Notes: generated from the sequence alone by a model not told the origin. DNA of 38,626 bases from Rhodospirillaceae bacterium (GCA_031290545.1 JAITNJ010000044.1:1-38626); one strand, 5' to 3'; counted from the first letter of the stretch, positions 6,603 through 15,735 are shown. Translations and numbers: made by a program.

Positions 6603-8198
6603 TTAATAATTCTTAGGGAATAAAATAGTGTTTTTTGATAGTATTTTATTTCCTATATGAGGATAATCTGTATTGTAATGAAGACCGCGACTTTCATGAC
6701 GGGCAATCGCCGAACGAATAATCAAGTCTGCAACTAAAATCAAATTTCGTAACTCTAAAAAATCACTACTAATATAAAATATATTAGAACCTTTATAATA
6801 AGTTAACATTTCTGTATTCAAAACATCTACATGATGTTGTGCTTGCTCAAGCCATTTGTTTGAACGTACAATTCCTACATAGTCCCACATGAGGCGCCGT
6901 AGATCATTCAGTTTATGTGAAAATTTGTATTTGTTCGAATTTATTGTCCAATTTTCGTTCGATATTGATATATTCGAATTCATTGATAATTCTGGAAAAT
7001 TTTTCATAATATCAGCAGCAACTGCAGCTCCATAAACCAAACATTCAAGTAAAGAATTACTAGCCATACGGTTAGCTCCATGTAATCCTGTGAATGACAC
7101 TTCTCCAATTGCATATAGACCTAGCAAATCAGTACGTCCGTGTTTATCAACAACAATGCCTCCACAAGTGTAATGAGCGGCTGGCACTACTGACATTGGT
7201 TGACATGTAATATCGATTCCCAATTCTAAACATTTTGCATAAATCATCGGAAAATGACTAATTATGAATTCAGATGTTCGATGAGAAATATCTAAATATA
7301 CATATTCGATCTTTAGACGTTTCATTTCATGATCGATAGCCCGCGCCACAACATCGCGTGGTGCTAATTCTTCTCTTGAATCAAAACGTTGCATGAAGCG
7401 TTCGCCATTTGGTAATAATAATTTTCCACCCTCACCTCGAATTGCTTCAGAAATTAAAAAAGATTTAGCCATTGGATGAAAAAGACAAGTCGGATGAAAT
7501 TGCATAAATTCCAGATTAGCTACTCTACAACCTGCACGCCATGCCATAGCAATACCATCGCCAGTACAAATATCTGGATTTGATGAATACAGATAAACAT
7601 TGCTAACACCTCCAGTCGCTAAAATTACGACGTTAGCACGAAATAAAATGACAGTTCCGCTGTTTAGATCTAATACATAGACTCCAACGCAACGTCCTTT
7701 TTCGCAAACTAAATCGATAGCAATATAATTTTCATAGATCGATATATTAGACATCTTGCGAATTTTCTCTACTAACTTCGTTTCAACTTCAAAGCCAGTT
7801 GCATCATCAGCGTGAATAATACGTCTGTGTGAATGACCTCCTTCTCTAGTTAAATGATAGGATAATTCATTATTTAATACTTCTGAACGAGTAAATTCCA
7901 CTCCATAATCAATCAGTTTATCAATTGCCTTTTTAGCATTTTCAACAACAAAACGTACAGTTGATGGATCACACAAACCATCACCAGCATTCAAAGTATC
8001 GACAATATGAAGCTCTGTAGAATCAGCCTCATCTAAAGCAACAGCAATACCTCCCTGTGCATATAAGGTGCTACTCTCAGTCAATTCACCCTTTGAAAAA
8101 ATAGCAATTTGTAATTTTGAAGTTAATTGAAGAGCAACTGTCAATCCACTTGCGCCACTACCAATAATAAGAACGTCGTAATCAACGATTTTCAACAT
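6603..8198 (-). CDS. nadB: L-aspartate oxidase
   Basis: Oxidises L-aspartate to iminoaspartate with FAD, the first step of de novo NAD synthesis; the product passes to NadA. The 531-residue protein begins at ATG 8198. A TTG twelve bases upstream is in frame but unnecessary. Visible: N-terminal dinucleotide fold D-V-L-I-I-G-S-G-A-S-G, Y-A-Q-G-G-I-A-V-A, active-site region F-H-P-T-C...E-A-I-R-G-E-G-G, H-G-A-N-R-M-A-S-N-S-L-L-E near the FAD site, and the helical C-terminal domain. It is the last gene of nadA-nadC-nadB; its ATG overlaps the nadC stop by seven bases, so translational coupling is likely. Length and motifs are normal for the family. Confidence 0.96.
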   Translation of the reverse strand: MLKIVDYDVLIIGSGASGLTVALQLTSKLQIAIFSKGELTESSTLYAQGGIAVALDEADSTELHIVDTLNAGDGLCDPSTVRFVVENAKKAIDKLIDYGVEFTRSEVLNNELSYHLTREGGHSHRRIIHADDATGFEVETKLVEKIRKMSNISIYENYIAIDLVCEKGRCVGVYVLDLNSGTVILFRANVVILATGGVSNVYLYSSNPDICTGDGIAMAWRAGCRVANLEFMQFHPTCLFHPMAKSFLISEAIRGEGGKLLLPNGERFMQRFDSREELAPRDVVARAIDHEMKRLKIEYVYLDISHRTSEFIISHFPMIYAKCLELGIDITCQPMSVVPAAHYTCGGIVVDKHGRTDLLGLYAIGEVSFTGLHGANRMASNSLLECLVYGAAVAADIMKNFPELSMNSNISISNENWTINSNKYKFSHKLNDLRRLMWDYVGIVRSNKWLEQAQHHVDVLNTEMLTYYKGSNIFYISSDFLELRNLILVADLIIRSAIARHESRGLHYNTDYPHIGNKILSKNTILFPKNY

Positions 8199-9046
8199 TC
8201 TTGTACCCAATCAAGACCAATATCGACTGCAACTGCAGATTGTGTCAAACATCCAACAGAAATAAAATCAACTCCACTCTCAGCAATCTCACGAATATTT
8301 TTTAATGTAATACCACCAGAAGCTTCAATAAGAGCTCTGCCATTAATTAAATCGACCGCTCTACGCAGTAAATCAGGTGCCATGTTGTCAAGAAGAATAA
8401 TATCAACACCAGCATTAATTGCTTCATCAACTTGATCTAAAGTATCACATTCTACTTCAATTTTATTTGTCTCGACAATCTTTGCTCTACGAATAGCTTC
8501 GGTTAATGACTCACAAACAGCAATATGATTATCCTTAATTAAAATTCCATCATAAAGACCAATTCTGTGATTACAAGCACCACCCATACGAGTTGCATAT
8601 TTAGCTAATTGACGCAAGCCAGGAATAGTTTTGCGAGTATCAAGTAGTATAGCTTTAGTACCAGAAATAGCATCAACGTAATGTCGTGTAAGAGTAGCAA
8701 TGCCAGATAGATGTTGTAATAAATTAAGTGCAGTTCGCTCGGCATTCATTAAACCACGAGCTGGTCCAGATAGTTCAGCTAAAACACTTTTTGCTTTCAA
8801 TTTATCACCATCATTAGCCTTAGGTACAAATCGCGCTTCTTGGACTACTTGACGAAAAATCTCAGCAACAAATGGAAGTCCAGCCAATATCATAGACTCA
8901 CGCGTTACTATTATCCCAGAAAATCTCAAATCAACAGGAATTAATAAATTACTAGTAATATCTCCAGAACCAATATCTTCTGCTAGAGCATCAACTATCA
9001 ATCGTAAAACAGATGATTGTAGATCAGGATTTATTTGAGGAAACAT
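8192..9046 (-). CDS. nadC: Nicotinate-nucleotide pyrophosphorylase (quinolinate phosphoribosyltransferase)
   Basis: Converts quinolinate and PRPP to nicotinate mononucleotide with loss of CO2, the third step of de novo NAD synthesis. The 284-residue length is standard. Visible motifs: E-D-I-G-S-G-D-I-T near the N-terminus, D-T-R-K-T-I-P-G-L-R for quinolinate/PRPP binding, G-G-A-C-N-H-R-I-G-L-Y-D, the catalytic I-K-D-N-H, I-E-V-E-C-D-T, L-L-D-N-M, and A-S-G-G-I-T near the C-terminus. It overlaps nadA by 23 bases at its start and nadB by seven at its end, placing it in the middle of a translationally coupled operon. Confidence 0.97.
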   Translation of the reverse strand: MFPQINPDLQSSVLRLIVDALAEDIGSGDITSNLLIPVDLRFSGIIVTRESMILAGLPFVAEIFRQVVQEARFVPKANDGDKLKAKSVLAELSGPARGLMNAERTALNLLQHLSGIATLTRHYVDAISGTKAILLDTRKTIPGLRQLAKYATRMGGACNHRIGLYDGILIKDNHIAVCESLTEAIRRAKIVETNKIEVECDTLDQVDEAINAGVDIILLDNMAPDLLRRAVDLINGRALIEASGGITLKNIREIAESGVDFISVGCLTQSAVAVDIGLDWVQEC

Positions 9047-10043
9047 TTGTATTAACCGACATATCGAACATGCACTGTAATGGTTTTAGCGCATCTTGAA
9101 GAAGATCTTCTGAAAGTTCAATACGTGGTGCATTATTTAACAAGCATAGGTAAATTTTACTTAATGTATTTTTTTCCATAAATGGACATTTAGCACAATC
9201 GCAACTACCATTCATTCCTAAAGCAATAATAAAAACCTTATTTGGTGCCATTTTCCGCATCTGATGAATTATATGCGGCTCTGTAGCAATAATAAACTCA
9301 TGAGCTTTACTAGCTAGCACATAATCAAGAATAGATTTAGTAGAACCAATATGATCTGCATATTTCAAGATTCCTTCTGAACATTCTGGATGCGCAACAA
9401 TTAATGCTCTTTCATGACGTATACGTAATTTAACAAGTTCGCGTTCTGAAAACTGTTCATGAACGATACAACTTCCTGGCCAAAGCGTAATGTCACGACC
9501 ACTTTTTTTAATCAAATAATTACCAAGATGACGATCCGGCGCAAATAATATTGGACGATTCATAGGCAATTGCTTCAAAATCATTTCAGCATTTGATGAA
9601 GTAACAATAACATCAGATATAGATTTTACCTCTGCAGAACAATTAATATAAGTTACAGCAAAATGGTCTGGATGTTTTTTACGAAACAATCGGAATGCTT
9701 CAGGCCTGCATGATTCCTCAAGAGAACAACTAGCATCAGCATCTGGAATCAATACAGTTTTACTAGGATTGACAATTTTTGCCACCTCTCCCATAAAACG
9801 AACGCCACAAAAAACAATAACTTCAGCATCAGCAACCATTGCTCTTCGCGACAAATCAAAAGAATCACCTACAAAATCAGCTAAATCTTGGATTTCTTCA
9901 CTCTGATAATAATGTGCTAAGATCATCGCATTACGCTTGCGACGCAATAGATCAATTTCAACAGATAGATCAATCATTGGATCGATTTTATCTTCATTTA
10001 AATCGTCTGGTCCAGGCAATACTACCGTTTTCACCGCGAACAT
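9024..10043 (-). CDS. nadA: Quinolinate synthase (4Fe-4S enzyme)
   Basis: Condenses iminoaspartate with dihydroxyacetone phosphate to quinolinate using a 4Fe-4S cluster. The 339-residue protein shows A-H-Y-Y-Q...L-A-D-F-V-G-D-S-F-D-L-S, F-C-G-V-R-F-M-G-E (Cys79), H-P-E-C (Cys221), D-H-I-G-S-T, and the Cys-rich end G-S-C-D-C-A-K-C-P-F (281-286). By family comparison the cluster ligands are probably Cys79, Cys192 and one of the 281-286 group. The ATG at 10043 abuts an AGGGGA sequence too closely; a GTG three codons in has better spacing to it and may be the true start. It is the first gene of nadA-nadC-nadB, so the operon promoter should lie upstream of about 10050. Confidence 0.96.
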   Translation of the reverse strand: MFAVKTVVLPGPDDLNEDKIDPMIDLSVEIDLLRRKRNAMILAHYYQSEEIQDLADFVGDSFDLSRRAMVADAEVIVFCGVRFMGEVAKIVNPSKTVLIPDADASCSLEESCRPEAFRLFRKKHPDHFAVTYINCSAEVKSISDVIVTSSNAEMILKQLPMNRPILFAPDRHLGNYLIKKSGRDITLWPGSCIVHEQFSERELVKLRIRHERALIVAHPECSEGILKYADHIGSTKSILDYVLASKAHEFIIATEPHIIHQMRKMAPNKVFIIALGMNGSCDCAKCPFMEKNTLSKIYLCLLNNAPRIELSEDLLQDALKPLQCMFDMSVNTNVSSNKS

Positions 10044-10429
10044 TCCCCTATATGATCACTTGTATAGTACCCTAGAGCAAGATCAAACATATATATTTCA
10101 AAATATAACTATAATACACATAACATTTTTTAAAAAAACAAATGTTGTTTATTTAACTATTCACATGATAATAATTTTATTATCAACTTTGATCTCATAT
10201 ATTTATACTACTCAATAGCTCAAATTTAACAACTGTTAATCAAGATAATTTGAGCATTTTATATTAATAAATATATCAATAATAATTTAATAAACCTCAA
10301 TAAACAAATGCCAAAATGCAATATGATTTGTATATAACCAAAATAATAATTATCTATTATCAAACTAAATCATATTATGTACACTTGCGAGAACTTCAGC
10401 ATATTCAATTGCAAAATATTAATAAATAA
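10044..10429. other. Intergenic region between nadA and pdxA
   Basis: About 390 very AT-rich bases holding the nad operon promoter and the pdxA 3' end. GCTCAAATT at 10218-10226 and AATTTGAGC at 10247-10255 form a nine-pair stem around a weaker inner stem, a possible pdxA terminator although no U-tract follows on the minus strand. The stretch 10365-10412 is a degenerate copy of the pdxA tail. No functional gene seen. Confidence 0.5.
10365..10412 (-). pseudogene. Relic duplicate of the last 15 codons of pdxA
   Basis: Read on the minus strand, 10412-10365 encodes A-I-E-Y-A-E-V-L-A-S-V-H-N-M-I and a TAG stop. The real pdxA end (10477-10430) encodes A-I-E-Y-A-E-V-L-A-R-A-R-N-I-I and TGA. The two align over 48 bases without gaps at a constant offset of 65, with 41 identities by my count. 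All differences lie in the distal half. Beyond these 48 bases upstream similarity stops abruptly. This looks like a partial tandem duplication of the gene end that is decaying. It has no start and is not expected to be translated. Confidence 0.75.
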
Positions 10430-11452
10430 TCAAATTATATTACGTGCTCTTGCTAGAACTTCAGCATATTCAATTGCTTCTATTAAACTTGTCTCATCAG
10501 CAATACCTTTTCCAGCAATATCAAAAGCTGTGCCATGATCAACAGATGTTCTCACAATTGGCAAACCAAGTGTGATATTAACACCTCTTATTTTCGTTTT
10601 TGTTGCTGAATCTATATTAAAACTCAATAATTTAAATGGAATGTGTCCTTGATCGTGATACATAGCAATTACAGCATCATATAGACCAGCACGTAATTTT
10701 ACAAAAACAACATCTCCTGAAATCGGACCACTTACATCAAGACCATCTTTAGTACAATTAGCGATCACAGGACTACTAACTTTAATATCTTGACATCCGA
10801 ACAATCCGCCTTCTCCAGAGTGTGGATTCAATGAAGCAACAGCAATTCTTCGACGAGGAAGTCCCAATTCAATCAAGGTTTGATTAGTAATGTCGATAAC
10901 ATATCGTAACCGTTTCAAAGTTATCTGTGCAGATACATCTTGTATAGCAACATGTGTAGTTACATGAGCAACACGCATGTTATCGCATATCAACATCATC
11001 ACAGAATCACGTGTGCCAGTTAAATAAGCTAACATGTCAGTATGACCTGTAAAATGATAACCAGCCTTATTTAGCACTTCTTTATTAAGCGGCGCAGTAA
11101 CGATACCATGAATGCGACCAGATAATGCTAATTTTACAGCCATTTCTACAGCTAAATATGAAAAGTGTCCACCATCAATTGATAGAATTCCAGGGTATAT
11201 TATAGTCTCTTTTAATCCAACGTGAAGAATAGCTAATGCAGGCCAATTATCATCAGTTTCTTTAACTTCTGGAATATTAAGAGATTTGCCCAGCGTAGCA
11301 CATGATGTTTGTAACGACAAATTACTACCGATTAACAACAGACGAAGACTGTTATTAATTAAACGGTTTTTCAATCGTTCACATGCTTTGATAATAATTT
11401 CTGCCCCTATACCAGCAGGATCTCCCATAGTAATCGCCAAATGTGGTATCAC
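10430..11452 (-). CDS. pdxA: 4-hydroxythreonine-4-phosphate dehydrogenase
   Basis: Oxidises 4-phosphohydroxy-L-threonine with NAD; the product is joined to deoxyxylulose phosphate by PdxJ in the DXP-dependent route to vitamin B6. The 340 residues carry I-T-M-G-D-P-A-G-I-G at the start, T-A-P-L-N-K, the metal and substrate segment G-H-T-D-M-L-A, the second metal site M-Y-H-D-Q-G-H-I-P, and H-G-T-A-F-D-I-A-G-K-G near the end. Length is normal. The start is GTG at 11452, with AAGGA eleven bases upstream on the minus strand. In many alphaproteobacteria pdxA follows surA; here it is about 6 kb from surA, indicating rearrangement. Downstream lies a duplicated relic of its own 3' end. Confidence 0.96.
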   Translation of the reverse strand: MIPHLAITMGDPAGIGAEIIIKACERLKNRLINNSLRLLLIGSNLSLQTSCATLGKSLNIPEVKETDDNWPALAILHVGLKETIIYPGILSIDGGHFSYLAVEMAVKLALSGRIHGIVTAPLNKEVLNKAGYHFTGHTDMLAYLTGTRDSVMMLICDNMRVAHVTTHVAIQDVSAQITLKRLRYVIDITNQTLIELGLPRRRIAVASLNPHSGEGGLFGCQDIKVSSPVIANCTKDGLDVSGPISGDVVFVKLRAGLYDAVIAMYHDQGHIPFKLLSFNIDSATKTKIRGVNITLGLPIVRTSVDHGTAFDIAGKGIADETSLIEAIEYAEVLARARNII

Positions 11453-11762
11453 AATAATGATATTCCTTGATAGTTATAATTGTAGATTGTTAAATTGTTT
11501 GCAGTATAAATCTTTTCCAAATATCGTACTTGGAATATTAATAAGTCAATATGTCTAATAATCAAATTTGCTAAAAAATAATCTTTTTACTTTAGTGTAA
11601 ACTCCGTTTGTATGATGATTTTAATAAACCAAACAACAATCTGAAATTAGAAATTACATATCTTAATTAAATTTTGATGTTGTTAATTAAATAAGAAATT
11701 ATTAATTTTTAACGTAAATAAATAATTATTTTATTTCCAAAATAGAATAAAATATTCTTGAA
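11453..11762. other. Divergent promoter region between pdxA and gmhB
   Basis: About 310 AT-rich bases between two outward-facing genes. Just before gmhB, TATTTTATT (11727-11735) and AATAAAATA (11746-11754) form a nine-pair all-AT inverted repeat ending nine bases upstream of the start codon. No convincing promoter hexamer pair, gene or RNA could be assigned. Confidence 0.4.
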
Positions 11763-12335
11763 ATGAGTTTTTTGAAGAATCAATCACGTGATTTTATATT
11801 ACTCGATCGTGATGGAACTATAAATATTGAACATCATTATTTATCCGATCCAGATCAATTAAAATTATTTCCAGATACTGGAAAAGCGCTGTATCGTCTA
11901 AAAGTAATGGGCTTTGGATTGATTGTTATAACAAATCAATCTGGTGTTTATCTGGGCTATTTAAATTTAGCAAAAATTAGAAATATACACAATAGATTAC
12001 AAAGTCTTCTAAAAAACGAGGGGGTTTACTTAGATGATATTTATTTCTGTCCTCATGGATCAAAAGAAAATTGTACATGTCGCAAACCACGAACAGGTAT
12101 GATCGATCAAGCAGTGGCTGAACATAAATTTGATCCACATCGATCTTTCATGATCGGAGATAAAGCAGTTGATATTGATCTTGGGAATGCTGTTGGTGCT
12201 ACATCTATATTATTACGTACTGGATGGGGTATCAAAACTGAACGTGAGGGAAAATGTGTACCTTCTGTTATTGTTAATAATTTAACTGATGCTGTAAATT
12301 GGATCGAACAACGTTATGAAAAACTCTATGAATAA
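11763..12335 (+). CDS. gmhB: D-glycero-D-manno-heptose-1,7-bisphosphate 7-phosphatase
   Basis: A HAD-superfamily phosphatase removing the 7-phosphate from heptose bisphosphate on the way to ADP-heptose for lipopolysaccharide core. In its 190 residues: nucleophile motif L-L-D-R-D-G-T (Asp15, Asp17), motif II V-I-T-N-Q-S-G-V, a zinc loop C-P-H...C-T-C (Cys96, His98, Cys104, Cys106) typical of GmhB and HisB-N, then R-K-P and motif IV F-M-I-G-D-K-A-V-D-I. The interval between zinc ligands H98 and C104 is shorter than in E. coli GmhB. No ribosome-binding site is evident at the ATG. The downstream glycosyltransferase overlaps by 20 bases, supporting a lipopolysaccharide-core operon rather than histidine synthesis. 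Confidence 0.88.
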   Translation: MSFLKNQSRDFILLDRDGTINIEHHYLSDPDQLKLFPDTGKALYRLKVMGFGLIVITNQSGVYLGYLNLAKIRNIHNRLQSLLKNEGVYLDDIYFCPHGSKENCTCRKPRTGMIDQAVAEHKFDPHRSFMIGDKAVDIDLGNAVGATSILLRTGWGIKTEREGKCVPSVIVNNLTDAVNWIEQRYEKLYE

Positions 12336-13092
12336 TAATATTATTAAACTTTCTGCATTAATCACTGCACATAACGAAGAAAAACGTCTAGAAACTTGTC
12401 TAGAAAAATTGAAATTTGCTGACGAAATCGTCGTTTTGCTAGATAAATGCACAGATAACAGTAAGATCATAGCTCAACGCTTCACAGATCGACTAATTGA
12501 AGGATCATGGGAAATCGAAGGAGAACGTCGCAATATTGGTATAGAATACTGTCGTGGGCAATGGATATTAGAAATTGACGCTGATGAACATGTATCTCAA
12601 GATCTAGGTTTAGAAATTTGTTGCATTATCAAAAAAACCTCTCATTCATATCATCTTATTCCAATAGACAATTATATTGGGGATCGATTAGTTCGTTACG
12701 GTTGGGGTGCTTCATTCGGAGCTATGGCTAAGGCAGCATTATTTCGTAGTGGTGCCAAACATTGGGGTAGTGAGAGAGTACATCCAAAACTAATTTTTAA
12801 TGGCACTAAAGGTCCTACATTAACACATACTATAAAGCATTATGTAGATCGCAATCTTTCAGATACAATTCATAGATTCGATTCCTATACAACAGCACAT
12901 GCTATTGATTTACGTAATTCTTTAAATATTGGATCATATTTTCATAATGTACGGAGAATATTCCACCGTTTTATAAAGTGCTATGTAATTAGCCAGGGGT
13001 GGAAAGAAGGAGGATATGGTTTTTTGATTGCTCTTCTAGCTTCCATTTATCCGTTTGTTTCTTATCTCAAGGCAAGATACGAAAAAGAATAA
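12316..13092 (+). CDS. Family 2 glycosyltransferase (WaaE/LgtF-like, lipopolysaccharide core)
   Basis: A 258-residue GT-A fold enzyme likely adding a sugar (glucose in characterised relatives) to the heptose region of the lipopolysaccharide inner core at the cytoplasmic face. Seen: nucleotide-sugar binding start S-A-L-I-T-A-H-N-E-E, A-D-E-I-V-V-L-L-D, E-G-E-R-R-N-I-G-I, the metal-binding E-I-D-A-D-E-H, then G-A-K-H-W-G-S-E-R-V-H-P and a C-terminal hydrophobic, basic end (F-L-I-A-L-L-A-S-I-Y-P-F-V-S-Y-L-K-A-R-Y) that probably touches the membrane. The ATG at 12316 overlaps gmhB by 20 bases; a second ATG at 12328 is also possible. The coupling with gmhB fits a heptose-core function. Exact acceptor unknown. 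Confidence 0.85.
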   Translation: MKNSMNNNIIKLSALITAHNEEKRLETCLEKLKFADEIVVLLDKCTDNSKIIAQRFTDRLIEGSWEIEGERRNIGIEYCRGQWILEIDADEHVSQDLGLEICCIIKKTSHSYHLIPIDNYIGDRLVRYGWGASFGAMAKAALFRSGAKHWGSERVHPKLIFNGTKGPTLTHTIKHYVDRNLSDTIHRFDSYTTAHAIDLRNSLNIGSYFHNVRRIFHRFIKCYVISQGWKEGGYGFLIALLASIYPFVSYLKARYEKE

Positions 13093-13177
13093 TCCAATCT
13101 AAATGTGATTTTTCAAACATCAAAACTATTAACTTATGGTCAAAATATAATTATTTCGAGATCAAACTAAAGATTGA

Positions 13178-14746
13178 CTATAAACAAGTAACATTGTTAG
13201 GATTAAATATCTTTAAAGATTTTCTTACAGACATAAACGTCTCTTTTATTCCATTTGAAGTGTCTTGATATTTCCAGTTAACTTGCTCTAATTGAGAGAT
13301 CAGCTGTTGTTCTAGAGTAGAAACTGTTGCATCTGACACGTCGTTAAACCTTTCTTTAATACGAGAATGTAAAATTTCTGAAGTAGAAAACAACCATATG
13401 CCTTCGAATGGAATATCGACACGGCGCGCTACTGCTTCAATATCATCTCTTTGGTATTGTTTAAAAAAAACTGCATCAACAATAACAGAGTGACCTCGCT
13501 TTAGTATTTGTTCTGCATGTTCATAAATGGAATTATAAGTACGTTTAGTCATTTCAATTGTGTAACCTGCCTCAGATAAATGCTCTTTAGAATCGATACC
13601 GGCCAAACGCTTACGTAAAACATCACTACGTAGTAAAACAGCACCAGGAGAAGCTCCTAAAAAAGGAGCCAGATTACTAGCTAATGTCGATTTACCACTA
13701 CCAGACAATCCTCCAATAGCAAGTAGGCATGGTGGTGATGGTGTAAGATAAGTTAGTGATTTTGCTAAATAAGATTTAGCATTATTATAATTTTGGTAAT
13801 TTTGATTAGTAGTAACTGTTGCAGTTTCTGCTAAAATATGCGCACGAATACATGCTCGCAAAGATAAAAAAAGTGGTAAAACTGATACAGCTTCTAAATC
13901 TCCTGTTCGCTCAAGATAACGATTAAATACGATCGATGCAAAATTAAATAATCCTTTCATTTCAAAATCCATAATAAGAAATGCTAAATCGTAAAAAACA
14001 TCAATACAAGCAAAGTCTTCATTAAATTCAATAGCATCAAATAATGTAGGCTTTCCATTAAAGAGACAAATATTTCCTAAATGTAAATCTCCGTGAGACT
14101 TCCTGACAAATCCTAAAACACGACGTTTTTCCAACTCTGAAGCAATATTAATTAGCCAAGTCTTTGATTGTTCAATAACTCTTTCAACTTGTATTGGATC
14201 AAATAAAAATGGTACGAATTTAGCAAGACTGACAGCATTACCATCAATTACAGAACGAATAGCTATTTCACCGCCATACGTTGTTTGTAATTCAGAAGAT
14301 CGATGAAAATCAGCAATAACATCAGCTAACAAACAAACATCATTAATACTCAATTTCCAATTATCTGCTAATTTATTAAACAAATTATCTTGTTTAAATT
14401 GCTTCATAACAATCAGCCAATCGAGAATTTTGCCATGACCATCGAATTCTAGATTACCATCATTTTTTCTTGTAACTGAAATTAAACCAAGATAAATCTC
14501 AGGAGCAACTCGTTGATTAATAACAAGCTCTCTTTCACATGCTATTCTGCGTTGTTCAAGAGTAGTAAAATCTAAAAACGGTAGAAATACTGCTCGTTTA
14601 AGCTTATAAGCGCGATCATCAACAAGAAAAATCGAAGAAATGTGTGTATCGATTCGCTCTACTTTGCCAATGGTGTCATATGTAGACGGCAAAGACAACC
14701 ACGAAAGCAATTCTGATTGAGAATCACTTGTAAGAACTCTAATCAT
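13178..14746 (-). CDS. Fusion protein: aminoglycoside-phosphotransferase-like kinase + P-loop ATPase
   Basis: A 522-residue cytoplasmic protein with two halves. The N-terminal half is an APH/choline-kinase-like fold with H-G-D-L-H-L-G-N at 218-225 (catalytic loop) and L-F-D-A-I-E-F-N (metal-binding Asp). The C-terminal half is a P-loop kinase domain with G-G-L-S-G-S-G-K-S-T at 345-354, resembling predicted kinases of the zeta-toxin/gluconate-kinase type, and V-I-V-D-A-V-F. This two-domain arrangement is a known but uncharacterised bacterial family, often annotated as bifunctional aminoglycoside phosphotransferase/ATP-binding protein; real antibiotic resistance is not implied. It converges on the glycosyltransferase gene 85 bases away and lies 75 bases downstream of pdxH, so co-transcription with pdxH is possible. 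Substrate unknown. Confidence 0.88.
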   Translation of the reverse strand: MIRVLTSDSQSELLSWLSLPSTYDTIGKVERIDTHISSIFLVDDRAYKLKRAVFLPFLDFTTLEQRRIACERELVINQRVAPEIYLGLISVTRKNDGNLEFDGHGKILDWLIVMKQFKQDNLFNKLADNWKLSINDVCLLADVIADFHRSSELQTTYGGEIAIRSVIDGNAVSLAKFVPFLFDPIQVERVIEQSKTWLINIASELEKRRVLGFVRKSHGDLHLGNICLFNGKPTLFDAIEFNEDFACIDVFYDLAFLIMDFEMKGLFNFASIVFNRYLERTGDLEAVSVLPLFLSLRACIRAHILAETATVTTNQNYQNYNNAKSYLAKSLTYLTPSPPCLLAIGGLSGSGKSTLASNLAPFLGASPGAVLLRSDVLRKRLAGIDSKEHLSEAGYTIEMTKRTYNSIYEHAEQILKRGHSVIVDAVFFKQYQRDDIEAVARRVDIPFEGIWLFSTSEILHSRIKERFNDVSDATVSTLEQQLISQLEQVNWKYQDTSNGIKETFMSVRKSLKIFNPNNVTCL

Positions 14747-14821
14747 TAGATTTTAGAAAATCCAAATCGGTATAATCATTAATATACACTTATTGTACAG
14801 TATTTGTTAGCCATTACTATC

Positions 14822-15403
14822 TCATGGAAATAACTGCTTGTATTGCCAATCACTTTCATTACGAATATAAATCCCTCGTTCATGCAATCTAAATGCTCTG
14901 TCTTGCCAAAATTCAATACTAAGCGGAACTAAACGAAAACCAGACCAATGTTTCGGTCTTGGGACAGCACTAATTCCAAACTTAGCTATATATTTAGCAA
15001 TTCTTCTCTCCAGTTCGAAACGTCCATTCATGTATTGTGACTGTCGTGAAGCCCAAGCTCCTATCTGACTAGTACGAGCACGACTAGAAAAATAAACATC
15101 AGCCTCGTCATCACTAACTGAAACAACATCACCATTAACACGAATTTGTCGAAGCAAACTTTTCCAATGAAAACAAAGAGATGCATGTGGATTAATATTT
15201 AATTCTTTACCCTTAAGACTTTCACAATTTGTATAAAAAACAAATCCTTTCAAATCGAATGCCTTTAACAAAACCATACGAACCGACGGATATCCATTTA
15301 TATCACTAGTAGCTAGCGCCATTGCATTTGGATCGTTAGGTTCATGTTTTTTGGCCTCATTTAGCCATTTTCCAAAAAGAGCAATAGGATCACAATCAAC
15401 CAT
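14822..15403 (-). CDS. pdxH: Pyridoxamine/pyridoxine 5'-phosphate oxidase
   Basis: FMN enzyme that oxidises pyridoxine or pyridoxamine phosphate with O2 to pyridoxal phosphate, the last step of the DXP-dependent B6 route and of salvage. The 193-residue protein shows [17 protein letters not shown] (FMN binding), [57 protein letters not shown], and [10 protein letters not shown]. It is slightly short at the N-terminus relative to E. coli. It complements pdxA elsewhere in the window. Confidence 0.96.
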   Translation of the reverse strand: MVDCDPIALFGKWLNEAKKHEPNDPNAMALATSDINGYPSVRMVLLKAFDLKGFVFYTNCESLKGKELNINPHASLCFHWKSLLRQIRVNGDVVSVSDDEADVYFSSRARTSQIGAWASRQSQYMNGRFELERRIAKYIAKFGISAVPRPKHWSGFRLVPLSIEFWQDRAFRLHERGIYIRNESDWQYKQLFP

Positions 15404-15627
15404 TATTCATTGTTTCATAAGTTATTTATCAACTAAATTATCTTAATTAATAATAATTAATGCTTTTGCAACAAATTTAAATCTATACTAAAGAAGACAA
15501 TCTTTAGTAGAATACTCATTTTCTAAATGACAATTTCTAATAATTAAAAATCACAAATCGTTACTAACATTTATACTGTAAATCTAAATATAAGTTGAAG
15601 GCATTAAGATCATTTAGTATTTATAAA

Positions 15628-15656
15628 TTGACAAACATTTGTTGTATACATACAAA
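15628..15656 (+). promoter_or_regulatory. Candidate sigma70 promoter for fabI-aroC
   Basis: TTGACA at 15628-15633 is a consensus -35 box. A 17-base spacer leads to TACAAA at 15651-15656, a four-of-six match to the -10 consensus. It points at fabI, whose ATG is about 220 bases downstream. Start-site mapping is needed to show use. Confidence 0.45.
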
Positions 15657-15713
15657 ATGAATAGGTCTCCAAACCAGTTTATCTTAAGAAGTATCAGATC
15701 GATATCATTCTAT

Positions 15714-15735
15714 TTTGATGATAATTTTCATCAAA
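15714..15735 (+). repeat. 22-bp palindrome in fabI leader
   Basis: TTTGATGA (15714-15721) and TCATCAAA (15728-15735) are perfect complements. With the six central bases the element is a 22-bp palindrome with one mismatched pair. Its core GATGATAATTTTCATC loosely recalls AT-rich dyads bound by Fur or MarR-type regulators, but no match is good enough to name one. It lies between the candidate promoter and fabI, so it could be a downstream operator or a leader hairpin; smaller stems follow (GATAA...TTATC). Confidence 0.45.

Noticed and set aside
12282..12470. Minus-strand 62-codon frame at the gmhB/glycosyltransferase junction
   Set aside because: It is antisense to two well-supported overlapping genes and lacks any family feature.
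13178..14746. Aminoglycoside resistance gene
   Set aside because: The APH-like domain belongs to a widespread fused housekeeping-type family with a P-loop domain; nothing shows antibiotic modification.
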